From assembly GCF_008932115.1 (NCBI RefSeq), contig NZ_CP044543.1, positions 124,001 to 188,000 on the forward strand: DNA of 64,000 nucleotides. The letters run 5' to 3'. Under the pieces are notes generated by a model, which did no database searches, was not told the DNA's origin, and saw only the letters and a list, made by a program, of their open reading frames with translations. Shown here piece by piece: positions 52,183-61,334 of the stretch. The DNA is from Bradyrhizobium betae (lineage in GTDB: Bacteria; Pseudomonadota; Alphaproteobacteria; Rhizobiales; Xanthobacteraceae). A program made the translations under genes and the position numbers. How positions within the stretch are numbered: the stretch's first letter is position 1; each line of letters begins with the position of its first letter.

Positions 52183-53652
52183 ATGCAAAAAATTCCGACC
52201 AATTCCTCTGCGCCCGCCAAGGCCGAATTGCCGCTCGACCTCACCGGTCCGCACGTCACGGCCGGCGCCTCTGCCGCGCACCGGCTGTACCAGGCGCTCT
52301 GCGAGATGATCGTCGCCGGCCTCGTGAAGCCCGGCGAGCCGCTGCCGCCATCGCGGACGCTGGCGAAGCAAACGGGCTTTCGGCGCAATGCCGTCGTCAC
52401 CGCCTATGAGCGGCTGATCGCCGACGGCTTTGCCGACGCCACCGTCGGCTCCGGCACGTTCGTCGCCGCGCGCATTCCGGCTCGCGCAGTCGAGCCGAAG
52501 AAACCAAAGGTCGTGATCGAGGCGCCACGACAAGGCGCGTTCTCGCTCGGCTGCACCCATATCGACGAGCGCGCCGTGCAGCGCTTTCGCGCCTTCGTCG
52601 GCCGGCGCATGCGCGCGTTCGGGGCCGAGCATCTGCACTATGGCGATCCGCGCGGCAGCCGCGAGCTGCGCGCGGCCATCGCCGATCATCTGTTGTCGGC
52701 ACGCGGCCTGCGCTGTGATCCCGACCAGATCATGCTGACGTCAGGTACGCTGCATGCGCTGCGCATCGTGCTGAGTGCGATCCTGAAGCCCAATGACCAG
52801 GTCTGGTGCGAGGACCCCGGCTATCCCGCCGCGCGCAACATCATCGCGCATTGCGGTTATCGCGCCGTACCGGTTCCCGTCGACGAACACGGCATGCGTG
52901 TCGCCAAGGGGCGCAGTGCTGCGCCGTCCGCGCGCGCAGCCTATGTGACACCGTCGCACCAGTTTCCGCTGGGCGTGCAGATGTCGATGCCGCACCGGCT
53001 CGAGCTGCTGGACTGGGCGAGGCAAGCCGGCGCCTTCGTGCTGGAGGACGATTACGACAGCGAGTTCCGCTACGACGGCGCGCCGCTGATGTCGCTGGCC
53101 GGCATCGATCATCTCCAGCGGGTGATCTACATGGGCACGTTCGCCAAGACGCTGTTTCCGGGCCTGCGCATCGGCTATTGCGCCCTGCCCGAGCGCCTGA
53201 TCTCCGACGTGACGGCCACGCGCGCCGCGCTCGACCGCTTTCCCGGCACGCTGATGGAAGGCGCAGTCGCCGACATGCTCAATTCCGGCGCGTTCGCCGC
53301 GAACCTCAAACGCGTGCGAAAACTCTATCGCGAGGCGCGCGATGCGCTGGCCGGGACGCTGGAAGCAGCATCCGATGGCGCACTGTCTGTGCCGGTGCCG
53401 TCGCAAGGGTTGCACCTGGTCGCCCGGTTCGATCCCTCGGTCGATCTGGCGGTGGCCGCAGCGGCGAAGCAGGCGGCCGGCGCGGAAGGCTGGCTGTTGG
53501 CCGACACCTATTCGCGGGCGCGTCCCCTGCCCGGGTTCGTGCTGGGATTTTCAGGGCACGCGGTTCCGAAGCTGGTGGCGTCAGCGAAGCGGCTCGCGCA
53601 GGAATCACGCGTCGCCTTGGGTGGTAAGAACAAATCGGCCCGGCGGGCGTGA
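52183..53652 (+). CDS. MocR/PdxR-type transcriptional regulator (GntR-aminotransferase fusion)
   Basis: A 489-residue regulator. The N-terminal GntR winged HTH (about 30-95: LYQALCEMIVAGLVKPGEPLPPSRTLAKQTGFRRNAV) is followed by a fold-type-I aminotransferase-like domain. The PLP Lys is in MGTFAKTLFPGLRIGY, with DDYDSEFRY before it. MocR regulators sense PLP or its adducts and often control vitamin B6 or amino-acid genes. It diverges from a PNPOx-family gene, its likely target. Confidence 0.95.
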   Translation: MQKIPTNSSAPAKAELPLDLTGPHVTAGASAAHRLYQALCEMIVAGLVKPGEPLPPSRTLAKQTGFRRNAVVTAYERLIADGFADATVGSGTFVAARIPARAVEPKKPKVVIEAPRQGAFSLGCTHIDERAVQRFRAFVGRRMRAFGAEHLHYGDPRGSRELRAAIADHLLSARGLRCDPDQIMLTSGTLHALRIVLSAILKPNDQVWCEDPGYPAARNIIAHCGYRAVPVPVDEHGMRVAKGRSAAPSARAAYVTPSHQFPLGVQMSMPHRLELLDWARQAGAFVLEDDYDSEFRYDGAPLMSLAGIDHLQRVIYMGTFAKTLFPGLRIGYCALPERLISDVTATRAALDRFPGTLMEGAVADMLNSGAFAANLKRVRKLYREARDALAGTLEAASDGALSVPVPSQGLHLVARFDPSVDLAVAAAAKQAAGAEGWLLADTYSRARPLPGFVLGFSGHAVPKLVASAKRLAQESRVALGGKNKSARRA

Positions 53653-53719
53653 CGAAGCTCCGCTGTCAGAATCGCCGACCGCTCCCTACATTGCGGCATC
53701 GATTCCTGGAGCTCTCATC

Positions 53720-53965
53720 ATGTCACTCCGCCGCGCAGCCTGCCTTTCGCTCCTGATCTCCAGCGCGCTGGCCTCGACGGCGCAAGCCGCCACGGTCGGG
53801 CGGGTCGAGGACATCACCGATCTCAAGCTTGGTCAGCGTGTGCTGGTGGATGACGGAACCTGCCCGGCCGGACAGGTCAAGGAAGTGCGCGGCGCCAAGA
53901 TGACCGAGAACGGCGTTGCGCGAACGAGCGCCTGTGTGCCGCGGTACGGTCCGAAGTCGAGGTGA
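53720..53965 (+). CDS. small secreted protein
   Basis: An 81-residue protein with a signal peptide (MSLRRAACLSLLISSALASTAQAA) and mature part DITDLKLGQRVLVDDGTCPAGQVKEVRGAK, which contains two cysteines (TCPAGQ, SACVPRYG). I recognise the style of rhizobial exported hypotheticals but cannot name a family with certainty. It ends 3 bases from the converging gene at 53969. Confidence 0.7.
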   Translation: MSLRRAACLSLLISSALASTAQAATVGRVEDITDLKLGQRVLVDDGTCPAGQVKEVRGAKMTENGVARTSACVPRYGPKSR

Positions 53966-53968
53966 CGC

Positions 53969-54334
53969 CTACGACTTCGCCGGATCGAACATGCACTGCA
54001 AGGTCGGCTTGGCGATCTTGGTGAAGGTCGGACCGATCTCGCTTTGCTTGGACGCCGGCACCCAATCGGTTTCGATGGTCGGCACACCGGTCTCGCTGAT
54101 GCCGCGCAGCAGCGCCTCGCGCAGATCGCGGTCCTCGACGGCCGCGGCGGCATGATCATGCAGGCAGCCACAGACTTCCTCCGGATGCTCCCAGCGCCCG
54201 ATCATGCGCGGCGCACACTGACGCACGAATTCGCTGCGGGGATCCGGTAGACGGGAGGGAGCACGCACCTGCGCCTGAGCGGCGCCGATCGTCAGAAGGG
54301 ATACGAACGCGGCTGCGCAGAAACGAACAATCAT
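53969..54334 (-). CDS. small secreted cysteine-containing protein
   Basis: A 121-residue exported protein (leader ending IGAAQAQ). The mature part has CAPRMIGRWEHPEEVCGCLHDH, with three closely spaced cysteines, and a C-terminal LQCMFDPAKS. The spacing suggests disulfides. No family recognised. Confidence 0.65.
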   Translation of the reverse strand: MIVRFCAAAFVSLLTIGAAQAQVRAPSRLPDPRSEFVRQCAPRMIGRWEHPEEVCGCLHDHAAAAVEDRDLREALLRGISETGVPTIETDWVPASKQSEIGPTFTKIAKPTLQCMFDPAKS

Positions 54335-54367
54335 GACGGCCCTTATCGGCTGATTTTTCTTGGGCGA

Positions 54368-54526
54368 TCAGAAGCGCGCGGCAACTACGATCGGCTGCGC
54401 GGTCGTGACCGGCGAGCCGCTGTACTGGAAGGTGCCGACACCAGGCAGACCGCCGTCCGGCGCGCCCGCGAAAGATGAGCCGGCGAGCACAAAACCGAAG
54501 GCAAGGATGAAGCTGAGCGCGCGCAT
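54368..54526 (-). CDS. very small secreted protein
   Basis: A 52-residue protein: signal peptide MRALSFILAFGFVLAGSSFA, then a short glycine-rich mature tail GTFQYSGSPVTTAQ. AGGGA precedes the ATG at 54526 at good spacing. The frame continues upstream without coding character. Function unknown; it may simply be a peptide. Confidence 0.5.
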   Translation of the reverse strand: MRALSFILAFGFVLAGSSFAGAPDGGLPGVGTFQYSGSPVTTAQPIVVAARF

Positions 54527-55126
54527 GGTCTTGTCCCTCAATCTCGCCACCGGCAATACCGCCGTCGTCGTTGTGAAGCTGATAACCATGGGCGGTTTCC
54601 CCCGTGATGCGCCAAAAGCCGAAAATGGTTTCGTCTTCGTGAGAATTGTTTCGCCGCCACCGGAGCGACGAAACATTCGGCGGAAAATCCCAATGTTTTC
54701 AGATGGGCTGCCCCGCGGCCTAGATTCCCCTGACAAGCTCTGGTCGAGCCCGGAACCTGCCGCGCACGGTGCGCCGTCATGTGTGCGCCTTCCACGCTTC
54801 ACATGCATTTTACGTTTCTCTGCTGAAGAGAAACCCGAACGAAGGCTGGATCCTTTCGAACCGGGGGCGCTTCGGCTGCGACCCAAGCCATCGAAACCAG
54901 AAGCCCGGATCACCGGGCACGTTCACGTGAGGAATGGCCATCATGATGGCGCAAGATCGCGCAGCGGCGCGCGACGCGGACCAATGGACGGACCGCGCCG
55001 ATCAAGGCGCCACATCGCCCGGCGCGATGGCGTTGCAATCAAGCCGCGGCTTTGAGGCCGCGCCGCAGGCCTTCGTGCGGCTGACCGGCTCGCATCTCGC
55101 GAGATCCCGGGCCAGCCGCATCTTCG
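54527..55126. other. 600-base region without a supported gene
   Basis: No convincing gene on either strand. A 65-codon plus-strand frame at 54943 has neither a named motif nor a well-spaced ribosome site. An AT-leaning part near 54800-54840 has a short inverted repeat (TTTCTCTGC/GAAGAGAAA) that may be promoter-related. Confidence 0.5.
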
Positions 55127-55675
55127 CTACTGAGTGAAGAACTCGGCGCACTTCTGGACGTTGGCGTCGGCCGGTCCCCACGGCATGATCGGCACGGTCG
55201 AAGTCGAGTTCTTCGGCGAGCCCTCGATCAGCCTGTCCGAATAGACCATGTAGACCAGCACGTTGCGCTTGGCGTCACAGCCGCGCACGATCTGCATCTT
55301 CTTGAAGAACAGCGAACGGCGCTGGCGGAACATGTCGTCGCCCTGCTCCATCTTGGTCTTGAACTTGATCGGGCCGGTCTGACGGCAGGCGAGCGAGATG
55401 TCCGAGACCTCCTCGGCAAGGCCGAGCCAGCCCTTGAAGCCGCCCTTCTCCGGCACCGTGAAATGACAGGCGACGCCCTCGACCTCGGGGTCGTCGAGGC
55501 CATAGGTCGCAAGCTTGTCATTCGGGCTCATCCATTTGAACACGGTCGAGCGCCGGAAGATCAGATCCGGCTCGTCGGCGGCCGAGGCGGAAGCCATCGG
55601 CGCGGCCAGGGCCAGGAAGAATAAAGCGAGGCCTTTCAAGCGGATGCCGGAAAGACCGGGGAAACGAGATGACAT
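55127..55675 (-). CDS. creA: CreA family periplasmic protein
   Basis: A 182-residue exported protein (leader LKGLALFFLALAAPMASASA). The mature segment matches CreA: PEVEGVACHFTVPEKGG, DISLACRQTGPI and NVLVYMVYSDRLIEGSPKNSTSTVPI. CreA is widespread in proteobacteria and its biochemical role is unknown, despite the name linking it to the creABCD locus; no creBCD genes are here. Cysteines 71-100 region may pair. Confidence 0.92.
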   Translation of the reverse strand: MSSRFPGLSGIRLKGLALFFLALAAPMASASAADEPDLIFRRSTVFKWMSPNDKLATYGLDDPEVEGVACHFTVPEKGGFKGWLGLAEEVSDISLACRQTGPIKFKTKMEQGDDMFRQRRSLFFKKMQIVRGCDAKRNVLVYMVYSDRLIEGSPKNSTSTVPIMPWGPADANVQKCAEFFTQ

Positions 55676-55884
55676 GAAGTTCTCCGGAAACGAGTCCCCG
55701 CAATGTAGGGATGCGACAGCCGGACAGGAAGACGACGGGCAGCCGGGCGCGGCCGCCGTTTACCGCTCCGTGAGGCTTTTTTGCTACGGCTAGGACAAAA
55801 GTCGCTGATGGCAGAACCGCTCTGCTGGTGAACGCGTATCCCCTCTGCGAGACTAATCTTTGATTTGGATTGTGGATTCGAGGA

Positions 55885-57504
55885 ATGAATAGCGTGAACG
55901 GGTTCCGGTTTGCTGCCACGCCGGCGCGGTTGTGGCAGGTCGCCATTCTGACGGCGGCAGGTGCGATCGGTACGGCAAGCCAGGCAGACGCTGCATTTTA
56001 CTACTGGACAGACTATTCCGACGGGTCCTACGCCTCCCGGCAGGATCGCCATCCCGATTTCGCGCGTCAGAAGCCGCAGAAGCGCGGCGCGGCGGGCAAG
56101 AAGGATGTCGTCGCCGAGAAGGAAGTCGGCACCAAGCCGCAGGGCCCGCTTGTCATCGTCGTGTCGATCGAGCGGCAGAAGGTGACCGTCTACGACACCA
56201 ACGGCGTGTTCGCGGAATCCCCGGTGTCGACTGGGATGAAGGGCCATTCGACGCCAATGGGTGTCTTCAGCATCATCCAGAAGCACAAATTCCACCACTC
56301 CAACATCTATAGCGGCGCGCCGATGCCTTACATGCAGCGGATCACATGGTCCGGCGTTGCCATGCATGCCGGCGTGCTGCCGGGCTATCCGGCCTCGCAC
56401 GGCTGCATCCGCATGCCCATGGCGTTCGCTACCAAGATGTGGAACTGGACCAAGATGGGCGCGCGCGTGATTGTATCGCCCGGCGAGATGACCCCGCACA
56501 GCTTCCAGCATCCGCTGCTGGCCTCCGTGCGCGTGCCGCCGCAGCCCGCGGCGAGCCTGGAACCGCAGAGCAATGTCGGCGACAAGGCCGACAAGGGCGC
56601 GGCTGTTGCCAAGGTCGCTGAAGCGAAACCCATCGAGACCAGGACCGCCAGCGCCGACAGCGTACTCGAGCTGCGCTCGTCGGTCGGCCACACCGTGATG
56701 TCCGATGCGACCACCGGCTCCGCGGCGTCCCGCGCGGACGCTGCCGTTCCGACCGACAAGGCCGAAGCAAAGCCCGAGACCAAGACGGCCGAGACATCCG
56801 ACGCCGCCAAGCCGCAGTCCGACGAGGCCGTCAAGCCCGCGAGCACCGAGGCGAAGCCTGCCGACAAGGTCGAGGCTGCCAAGACCGAACCCGCGAAGAG
56901 CGAGCAGGTGAAGACCGAAGCGGCTGACGCAGCAAAGAACCCCGATGCACCGGTCACAGCGCCGGCAGTCGTCGCCTCGCCCGATGTGAAGAAGGACGAG
57001 ACCCGCGCTGCCGATCCCGCGCCTGCCGCAAAGCCTGACGCGCCCAAGCGTGCCGGCCAGATCGCCGTCTTCATCAGCCGCAAGGATTCCAAGCTCTACG
57101 TGCGGCAGAATTTCGCGCCGCTGTTCGAAGTGCCCGTCACGATTGCCGCGAGCGACCGTCCGCTCGGCACCCATGTCTTCACCGCCGAAGTGGACAAGAC
57201 CGACACCAATGCGCTGCATTGGTCGGTGGTGTCACTGCCCGTCTCCGTCCGCTCCGCCGCGCGCGAAGACGACGGCCGCATCACACGCCGCAAGGGTGGC
57301 GCTGCCGTGATCCCCGTCGCCGCCAAGCCCGCGGTGACGCCGGACAGCCCGGGCGAGGCCCTCGATCGAGTCTCGATCCCCGCCGACACCTTGGCGAAGG
57401 TCAACGAGATGCTGACCACGGGCGGTTCGATCATCATCTCCGACCAGGGCATCAACCAGGGCGAGACCGGCGAAGGCACCGACTTCATCGTCCGCCTGTA
57501 CTAA
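55885..57504 (+). CDS. L,D-transpeptidase with a long disordered linker and a second YkuD-like half
   Basis: A 539-residue exported protein. Hydrophobic leader (about 15-37), then a YkuD domain (about 90-215) with the catalytic HAGVLPGYPASHGCIRMP, which cross-links peptidoglycan stem peptides 3-3. A 170-residue Ala/Glu/Lys/Pro linker follows. The C-terminal region (about 395-480, GQIAVFISRKDSKLYVRQN) resembles the start of a second YkuD domain but lacks the SHGC motif, so it is probably non-catalytic. Start at 55885 is preferred; a GTG at 55893 is possible. Confidence 0.9.
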   Translation: MNSVNGFRFAATPARLWQVAILTAAGAIGTASQADAAFYYWTDYSDGSYASRQDRHPDFARQKPQKRGAAGKKDVVAEKEVGTKPQGPLVIVVSIERQKVTVYDTNGVFAESPVSTGMKGHSTPMGVFSIIQKHKFHHSNIYSGAPMPYMQRITWSGVAMHAGVLPGYPASHGCIRMPMAFATKMWNWTKMGARVIVSPGEMTPHSFQHPLLASVRVPPQPAASLEPQSNVGDKADKGAAVAKVAEAKPIETRTASADSVLELRSSVGHTVMSDATTGSAASRADAAVPTDKAEAKPETKTAETSDAAKPQSDEAVKPASTEAKPADKVEAAKTEPAKSEQVKTEAADAAKNPDAPVTAPAVVASPDVKKDETRAADPAPAAKPDAPKRAGQIAVFISRKDSKLYVRQNFAPLFEVPVTIAASDRPLGTHVFTAEVDKTDTNALHWSVVSLPVSVRSAAREDDGRITRRKGGAAVIPVAAKPAVTPDSPGEALDRVSIPADTLAKVNEMLTTGGSIIISDQGINQGETGEGTDFIVRLY

Positions 57505-57597
57505 TGTCGCCTCACCGCGTCCGATAACGCGGTATTGAGCAGGCGGGCCGCGGCGGCGGAGTAAGGTGCATCCTGGATCATTTCGGGGGACGCCGTC

Positions 57598-58164
57598 ATG
57601 ATGAACCGCAGGACAATGCTCGCCGCGCTTCTCGCGACGACCGCATCCGCGACACGTGCGCTGGCCGACGGCGGCATGAGCCGGATCCCGGCCTACGCCT
57701 TCTCGTTCCCGGCACTATCGGGCGACGACATCCGCCTTGCCGCTTTCACAGGCAAACCGCTGCTGGTGGTCAACACCGCATCGCTCTGCGGCTACACCCC
57801 GCAATATGCCGGCCTGCAGGAAATCTGGAGCCAGTTTCGCGAGCGCGGGCTCACCGTGATCGGCGTGCCGTCCAACGATTTCGGCGGACAGGAGCCCGGC
57901 GGCACCAGCGAGATCACGGAGACCGCGCACCACCAATACGGCGTTACCTTCCCGATTGCGGCCAAGGCCGTGGTGGTCGGTGCCAAGGCGCACCCGTTCT
58001 ACAAATGGGCCGCCGAGGCACGGCCCCGGGACGTTCCGCGCTGGAACTTCCACAAATACCTGATCGGCCGGGACGGCTATATCGCCGAGGTGTTTCCGTC
58101 CACGGTCGAACCGGCGGACACGCGGGTCAAGACCGCGATCGCCAGGGCGCTCGCCGCCAGTTGA
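57598..58164 (+). CDS. glutathione peroxidase family protein, exported
   Basis: A 188-residue thiol peroxidase with an N-terminal leader MMNRRTMLAALLATTASATRALA, of twin-arginine look. The catalytic Cys lies in NTASLCGYTPQY; the Gln in GGQEPGG and Trp-Asn in RWNFHKYLIG complete the tetrad. The usual VPCNQFG reads VPSNDFG, so the second Cys of thioredoxin-dependent members is absent there. It detoxifies lipid or hydrogen peroxides in the periplasm; the reductant is unclear. Confidence 0.9.
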   Translation: MMNRRTMLAALLATTASATRALADGGMSRIPAYAFSFPALSGDDIRLAAFTGKPLLVVNTASLCGYTPQYAGLQEIWSQFRERGLTVIGVPSNDFGGQEPGGTSEITETAHHQYGVTFPIAAKAVVVGAKAHPFYKWAAEARPRDVPRWNFHKYLIGRDGYIAEVFPSTVEPADTRVKTAIARALAAS

Positions 58165-58329
58165 TGCGCTCCGCCCAATCCGGTTGGGCACAATTGTGGC
58201 GAAGCGCCAAACAGCCGTTGCAATGGCGAGGGCCCACCATCTAGGCTAGGATCACACAAGGGGCAGGATGGTTTTGCCGCAGGCGAAAAGCCGCGGCAGA
58301 ACAACGGGATCAATCTCGAGGACAACACC

Positions 58330-59343
58330 ATGCGTGTGGCGGCAGGACTGATTTTGGCGAGCGCGATCTCTGTGGCGCTGACGGGCGCGGCGTGGTCGCA
58401 GACCCCGGCCGCAAAAGCTGCAGCCGCGACACAGGCTGCACCGGCTCCGACAGCTGCGGCTGCAGCGCCCGCCGCTGCACCGGCGGCAGCTGCCGCGCAG
58501 CCCGGCTTCGTCAACCCGCCGCCGCCGAAGCAGGCGCCACAGCCCGCCCGCGCCGCCTGCAACACGCCGGGCGCGCTCGGTGTCGCCCGCACCGTCGAGA
58601 TCGACACCACCGGCGGTCCGGGCTTCGGCTTCGAGCATTTCAAGGAGCTCGACTTCCTGCGCGACAAGGAGGTGGTGCTGACCTTCGACGACGGCCCCTG
58701 GCCGCGCAACACGCCGGCCGTGCTGAAGGCGCTCGCCGACGAATGCACCACCGGCATCTTCTTCTCGATTGGCAAGCACGCCACCTACGAGCCGGAGATC
58801 CTGAAGCAGGTCTACGCGGCCGGCCACACCGTGGGCACCCACACCTGGTCGCACGCCAACCTCAACAACAAGAAGCTCACGGAAGCGCAGCGCAAGGACG
58901 AGATCGAGAAGGGCCTGTCCGCGGTGAAGTGGGCGCTCGGCGGCATTTCGCCCTCGCCGTTCTTCCGCTTCCCGGCGCTGCAGCATCCGCCGGAGATGGT
59001 CACCTATCTCGGCAACCGCAACACGGCGATCTTCTCCTGCGACATCGACTCGTTCGACTTCAAGGCATCCAAGCCCGAGAAGGTGGTCGAGACCGTGATG
59101 AAGAAGCTCGACACCAAGGGCAAGGGCATCATCCTGATGCACGACTTCCAGAAGCACACCGCCGAAGCCCTGCCCGAGCTGCTCAAGCGCCTGAAGGCCG
59201 GCGGCTACAAGGTGGTGGCGATGCGCGCCAAATTCCCGGCGTCGTCACTGCCGGAGTACGACCAGGAGCTGCTCAAGGACATCAAGCTGCCGACGGTCAG
59301 CAGCCGACCGGTCAACAGCGTCGTGACGACGGTCTCCGAATAG
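58330..59343 (+). CDS. polysaccharide deacetylase (NodB homology domain)
   Basis: A 337-residue exported enzyme. A leader and a long Ala/Pro-rich stretch (to about residue 75) precede the NodB domain. TFDDGPWPRNTP holds the catalytic Asp and metal Asp, HTWSHANL the metal His pair, RFPALQHPP and ILMHDFQKHT the later motifs. The family removes acetyl groups from chitin, peptidoglycan or exopolysaccharide. The next gene begins 8 bases after its stop. Confidence 0.93.
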   Translation: MRVAAGLILASAISVALTGAAWSQTPAAKAAAATQAAPAPTAAAAAPAAAPAAAAAQPGFVNPPPPKQAPQPARAACNTPGALGVARTVEIDTTGGPGFGFEHFKELDFLRDKEVVLTFDDGPWPRNTPAVLKALADECTTGIFFSIGKHATYEPEILKQVYAAGHTVGTHTWSHANLNNKKLTEAQRKDEIEKGLSAVKWALGGISPSPFFRFPALQHPPEMVTYLGNRNTAIFSCDIDSFDFKASKPEKVVETVMKKLDTKGKGIILMHDFQKHTAEALPELLKRLKAGGYKVVAMRAKFPASSLPEYDQELLKDIKLPTVSSRPVNSVVTTVSE

Positions 59344-59351
59344 CCGCGCCA

Positions 59352-59915
59352 TTGCCCTTCCGCATCGAAGGCTACGTCATCGTCTCCGCGGACGGCATGC
59401 TCGCCGACGCCGGTCACGTCATGCCCGACAGCCTGAAGTTCGAAGGCGACAAGCGCTTCTTCGAGCAGGCGCTCGATCGCGCTGCGCTGATCGTGCATGG
59501 CCGCAACTCGTACGAGCAGCAGCCGAACTCGCCGAAGCGCAAGCGGCTGATCCTGACCCGCAAGATCAAGGCGCTCACCGTCGATCCTGAAATGCCGAAT
59601 GCGACGCTGTGGAATCCGGACCATGCGAGCTTCGAGCAGGCCTGCGCCTTCGCCGACGTCGCGTCCGGAACGGTCGCGATCATCGGCGGTCCCGTCGTGT
59701 TCGACATGTTCATGGACCGCTACGATACGTTCTGGCTTTCGGAAGCCCCGCGCGTGCGGCTGCCCGGCGGCGAAGGCTGCTTCGTCGGCGTGCCGGAACG
59801 GACCCCGCACGAGGTGCTGGCGTCGCATGGGATGAAGCCGGGCGCGCCCTATGTGCTCGACGCCTCCGATGACGTGACCGTCACCCCGTGGCGGCCGGTG
59901 CGAGGCTCCCGCTAA
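59352..59915 (+). CDS. RibD C-terminal/dihydrofolate reductase-like protein
   Basis: A 187-residue reductase fold. YVIVSADGMLAD and ALIVHGRNSYE are the substrate and NADPH blocks of the RibD-C family, and VAIIGGPVVFDMFMDR the nucleotide glycine motif. The only possible start near the homology is a TTG at 59352; this and the 8-base gap imply coupling to the deacetylase gene. It may reduce a pteridine or similar compound; riboflavin synthesis genes are not nearby. Confidence 0.85.
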   Translation: MPFRIEGYVIVSADGMLADAGHVMPDSLKFEGDKRFFEQALDRAALIVHGRNSYEQQPNSPKRKRLILTRKIKALTVDPEMPNATLWNPDHASFEQACAFADVASGTVAIIGGPVVFDMFMDRYDTFWLSEAPRVRLPGGEGCFVGVPERTPHEVLASHGMKPGAPYVLDASDDVTVTPWRPVRGSR

Positions 59916-59977
59916 GACGGGCAAAACAACCCCATGCACAGTACCGGTACTATATTGCCCGGCACTAGCGCGCAGAA

Positions 59978-60535
59978 TTACCACGCATAACGAACGACGC
60001 CCTTGCCCGTGTAGGACCGCGTCACGTTCGAGAACTCGCCCTCGAAAGCCGCCAGGGCCGACCAGCCGGTCTTCCATGTCCGTTCGATCGCGGCCGTCAG
60101 AAGCGCGGAGTCCGCAGACTGCGCGGCCCCGTTGACGACGAAGCTTGCGTCAGGCAGCGCCCTGAAGGTCGCGGCGATCGTCCGGTTTGGATTGAAATCG
60201 TGTCCCCATGCCAACCGTCCGCGCAGCGTCAGAACGCCGTCGCTCAGGCCGAGAACCCGGTCGGTGCGGATGCCGAGTTCGGTACGAGGATCCGTCACGC
60301 TCATGGCATCATACGACAGCACGAACGCGCCGCTGCCTGACAGCACGGACTCAGCATAGGCCGGCAGCGCGATGGTGGTGAATTGCCCCGCCGCATAAGG
60401 CGTGATGCCCAAGTTCATCCATGGCGGAGCGAAACGATAGCCGCCCTCGACACGGCCCGACCAGGCGTTTGCGTTGAACCCGGCGCGCAGGCGATCCGTG
60501 CCGGCAATGGTCACGATGCGATCGGTCGTGACTCT
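59978..60535 (-). pseudogene. autotransporter beta-barrel fragment (5' truncated)
   Basis: About 180 residues, starting internally (TTDRIVTIAGTDRLRAGFNAN), of the C-terminal half of an autotransporter barrel: WSGRVEGGYRF, TPYAAGQF, GRLAWGHDF and the terminal VVRYAW with an aromatic end. The passenger and the first half of the barrel are absent upstream, and the frame has no signal peptide. At its broken end it meets a 5'-truncated AraC gene on the other strand. Confidence 0.85.
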
Positions 60536-61017
60536 CGCTGCTTGCAGCCTGCCTGCGCAACGAGCTCGAGCGCATCGAGGCTGACGACGACCATTCGGTT
60601 ACCGCCAGCCCATCCGCGATGCGGATCCGCCAATATATCGAGGCCGGCCTCGACAGCGACGAGCTGTCGGCCACTTCGGTCGCGGCCCATTTCGGCCTGT
60701 CCCGCGCCTCGCTGTACCGGCTGTTCGCGCCGGTCGGCGGCATCGCCGACTACATCCGCAGCCGCCGGCTGCACCGCGCCTTCTTCGACCTCGCCAATTC
60801 GGACGCACGCAGCCTGAGGATCAGCGAGGTGGCGCGACGCTGGCAGCTCGGCACCGATGCGCATTTCACGCGCTCCTTCAAGGCAGCCTATGGCATCACG
60901 CCCCGCGCGGCGCGCGAGGCTGCGCTGCTGGGCGTGCATCGCGGCACGGGGGGAGCGACCGGCGCGACGATTTCCCGATGGATGCGCGAGATCGCACCCC
61001 CGCGCGCGGTGGATTGA
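60532..61017 (+). pseudogene. AraC-family regulator fragment (5' truncated)
   Basis: An open frame with no good start, beginning LSLLAACLRNELERIEADDDHSV. The C-terminal double HTH is whole: DELSATSVAAHFGLSRASLYRLF and LRISEVARRWQLGTDAHFTRSFKAAYG. Full-length family members have about 200 further N-terminal residues for ligand sensing, missing here. An ATG at 60619 could give a 132-residue DNA-binding remnant, possibly expressed. Confidence 0.8.
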
Positions 61018-61137
61018 GGTCGGGGACCTGCTCCACACAGCTGTGTCCGACTGTGCGATTGAGCCGCATCAATGCGTGCCGTGCGGCTACACTTACAATT
61101 GAGAATGCCGGGACTTCAGTTGCGAAAGGCTGGTCAA

Positions 61138-61326
61138 ATGTCCCACATCCTCGTTCCCGACCATCCCCGCGAGGAAACCGCTCGCTTGCTGGGTCAGGCC
61201 AGGCATTGCCGACAGCTCGCGACCGGCGTCGCGGAAGACGACCTGATTGATCAGCTCATGACGCTGGCGAAATCCTACGAGGCCAAGGCCGCCCTGCTTC
61301 GCGCGAGCTGCGGCGTCGGCAGCTAG
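61138..61326 (+). CDS. small helical protein
   Basis: A 62-residue protein. The pattern REETARLLGQARHCRQLATGVAEDDLIDQLMTLAKSYEAKAALL is a charged two-helix hairpin found in many short rhizobial proteins that I cannot name. AAAGG lies upstream of the ATG at 61138. Function unknown. Confidence 0.65.
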   Translation: MSHILVPDHPREETARLLGQARHCRQLATGVAEDDLIDQLMTLAKSYEAKAALLRASCGVGS

Positions 61327-61334
61327 CCGATCGG

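Noticed and set aside
54943..55137. A 64-codon plus-strand frame beginning MMAQDRAAAR
   Set aside because: Start is too close to the purine run or poorly spaced, and the translation has no recognisable pattern.
55636..57219. A 527-codon minus-strand frame over the L,D-transpeptidase
   Set aside because: Composition is biased (Arg, Gly, His) and it overlaps a real gene.
59352..59915. Fusion of deacetylase and reductase into one 507-codon plus-strand frame (58392-59915)
   Set aside because: The upstream part of that frame is a shadow of the deacetylase, which reads in another frame; the reductase homology begins at the TTG at 59352.
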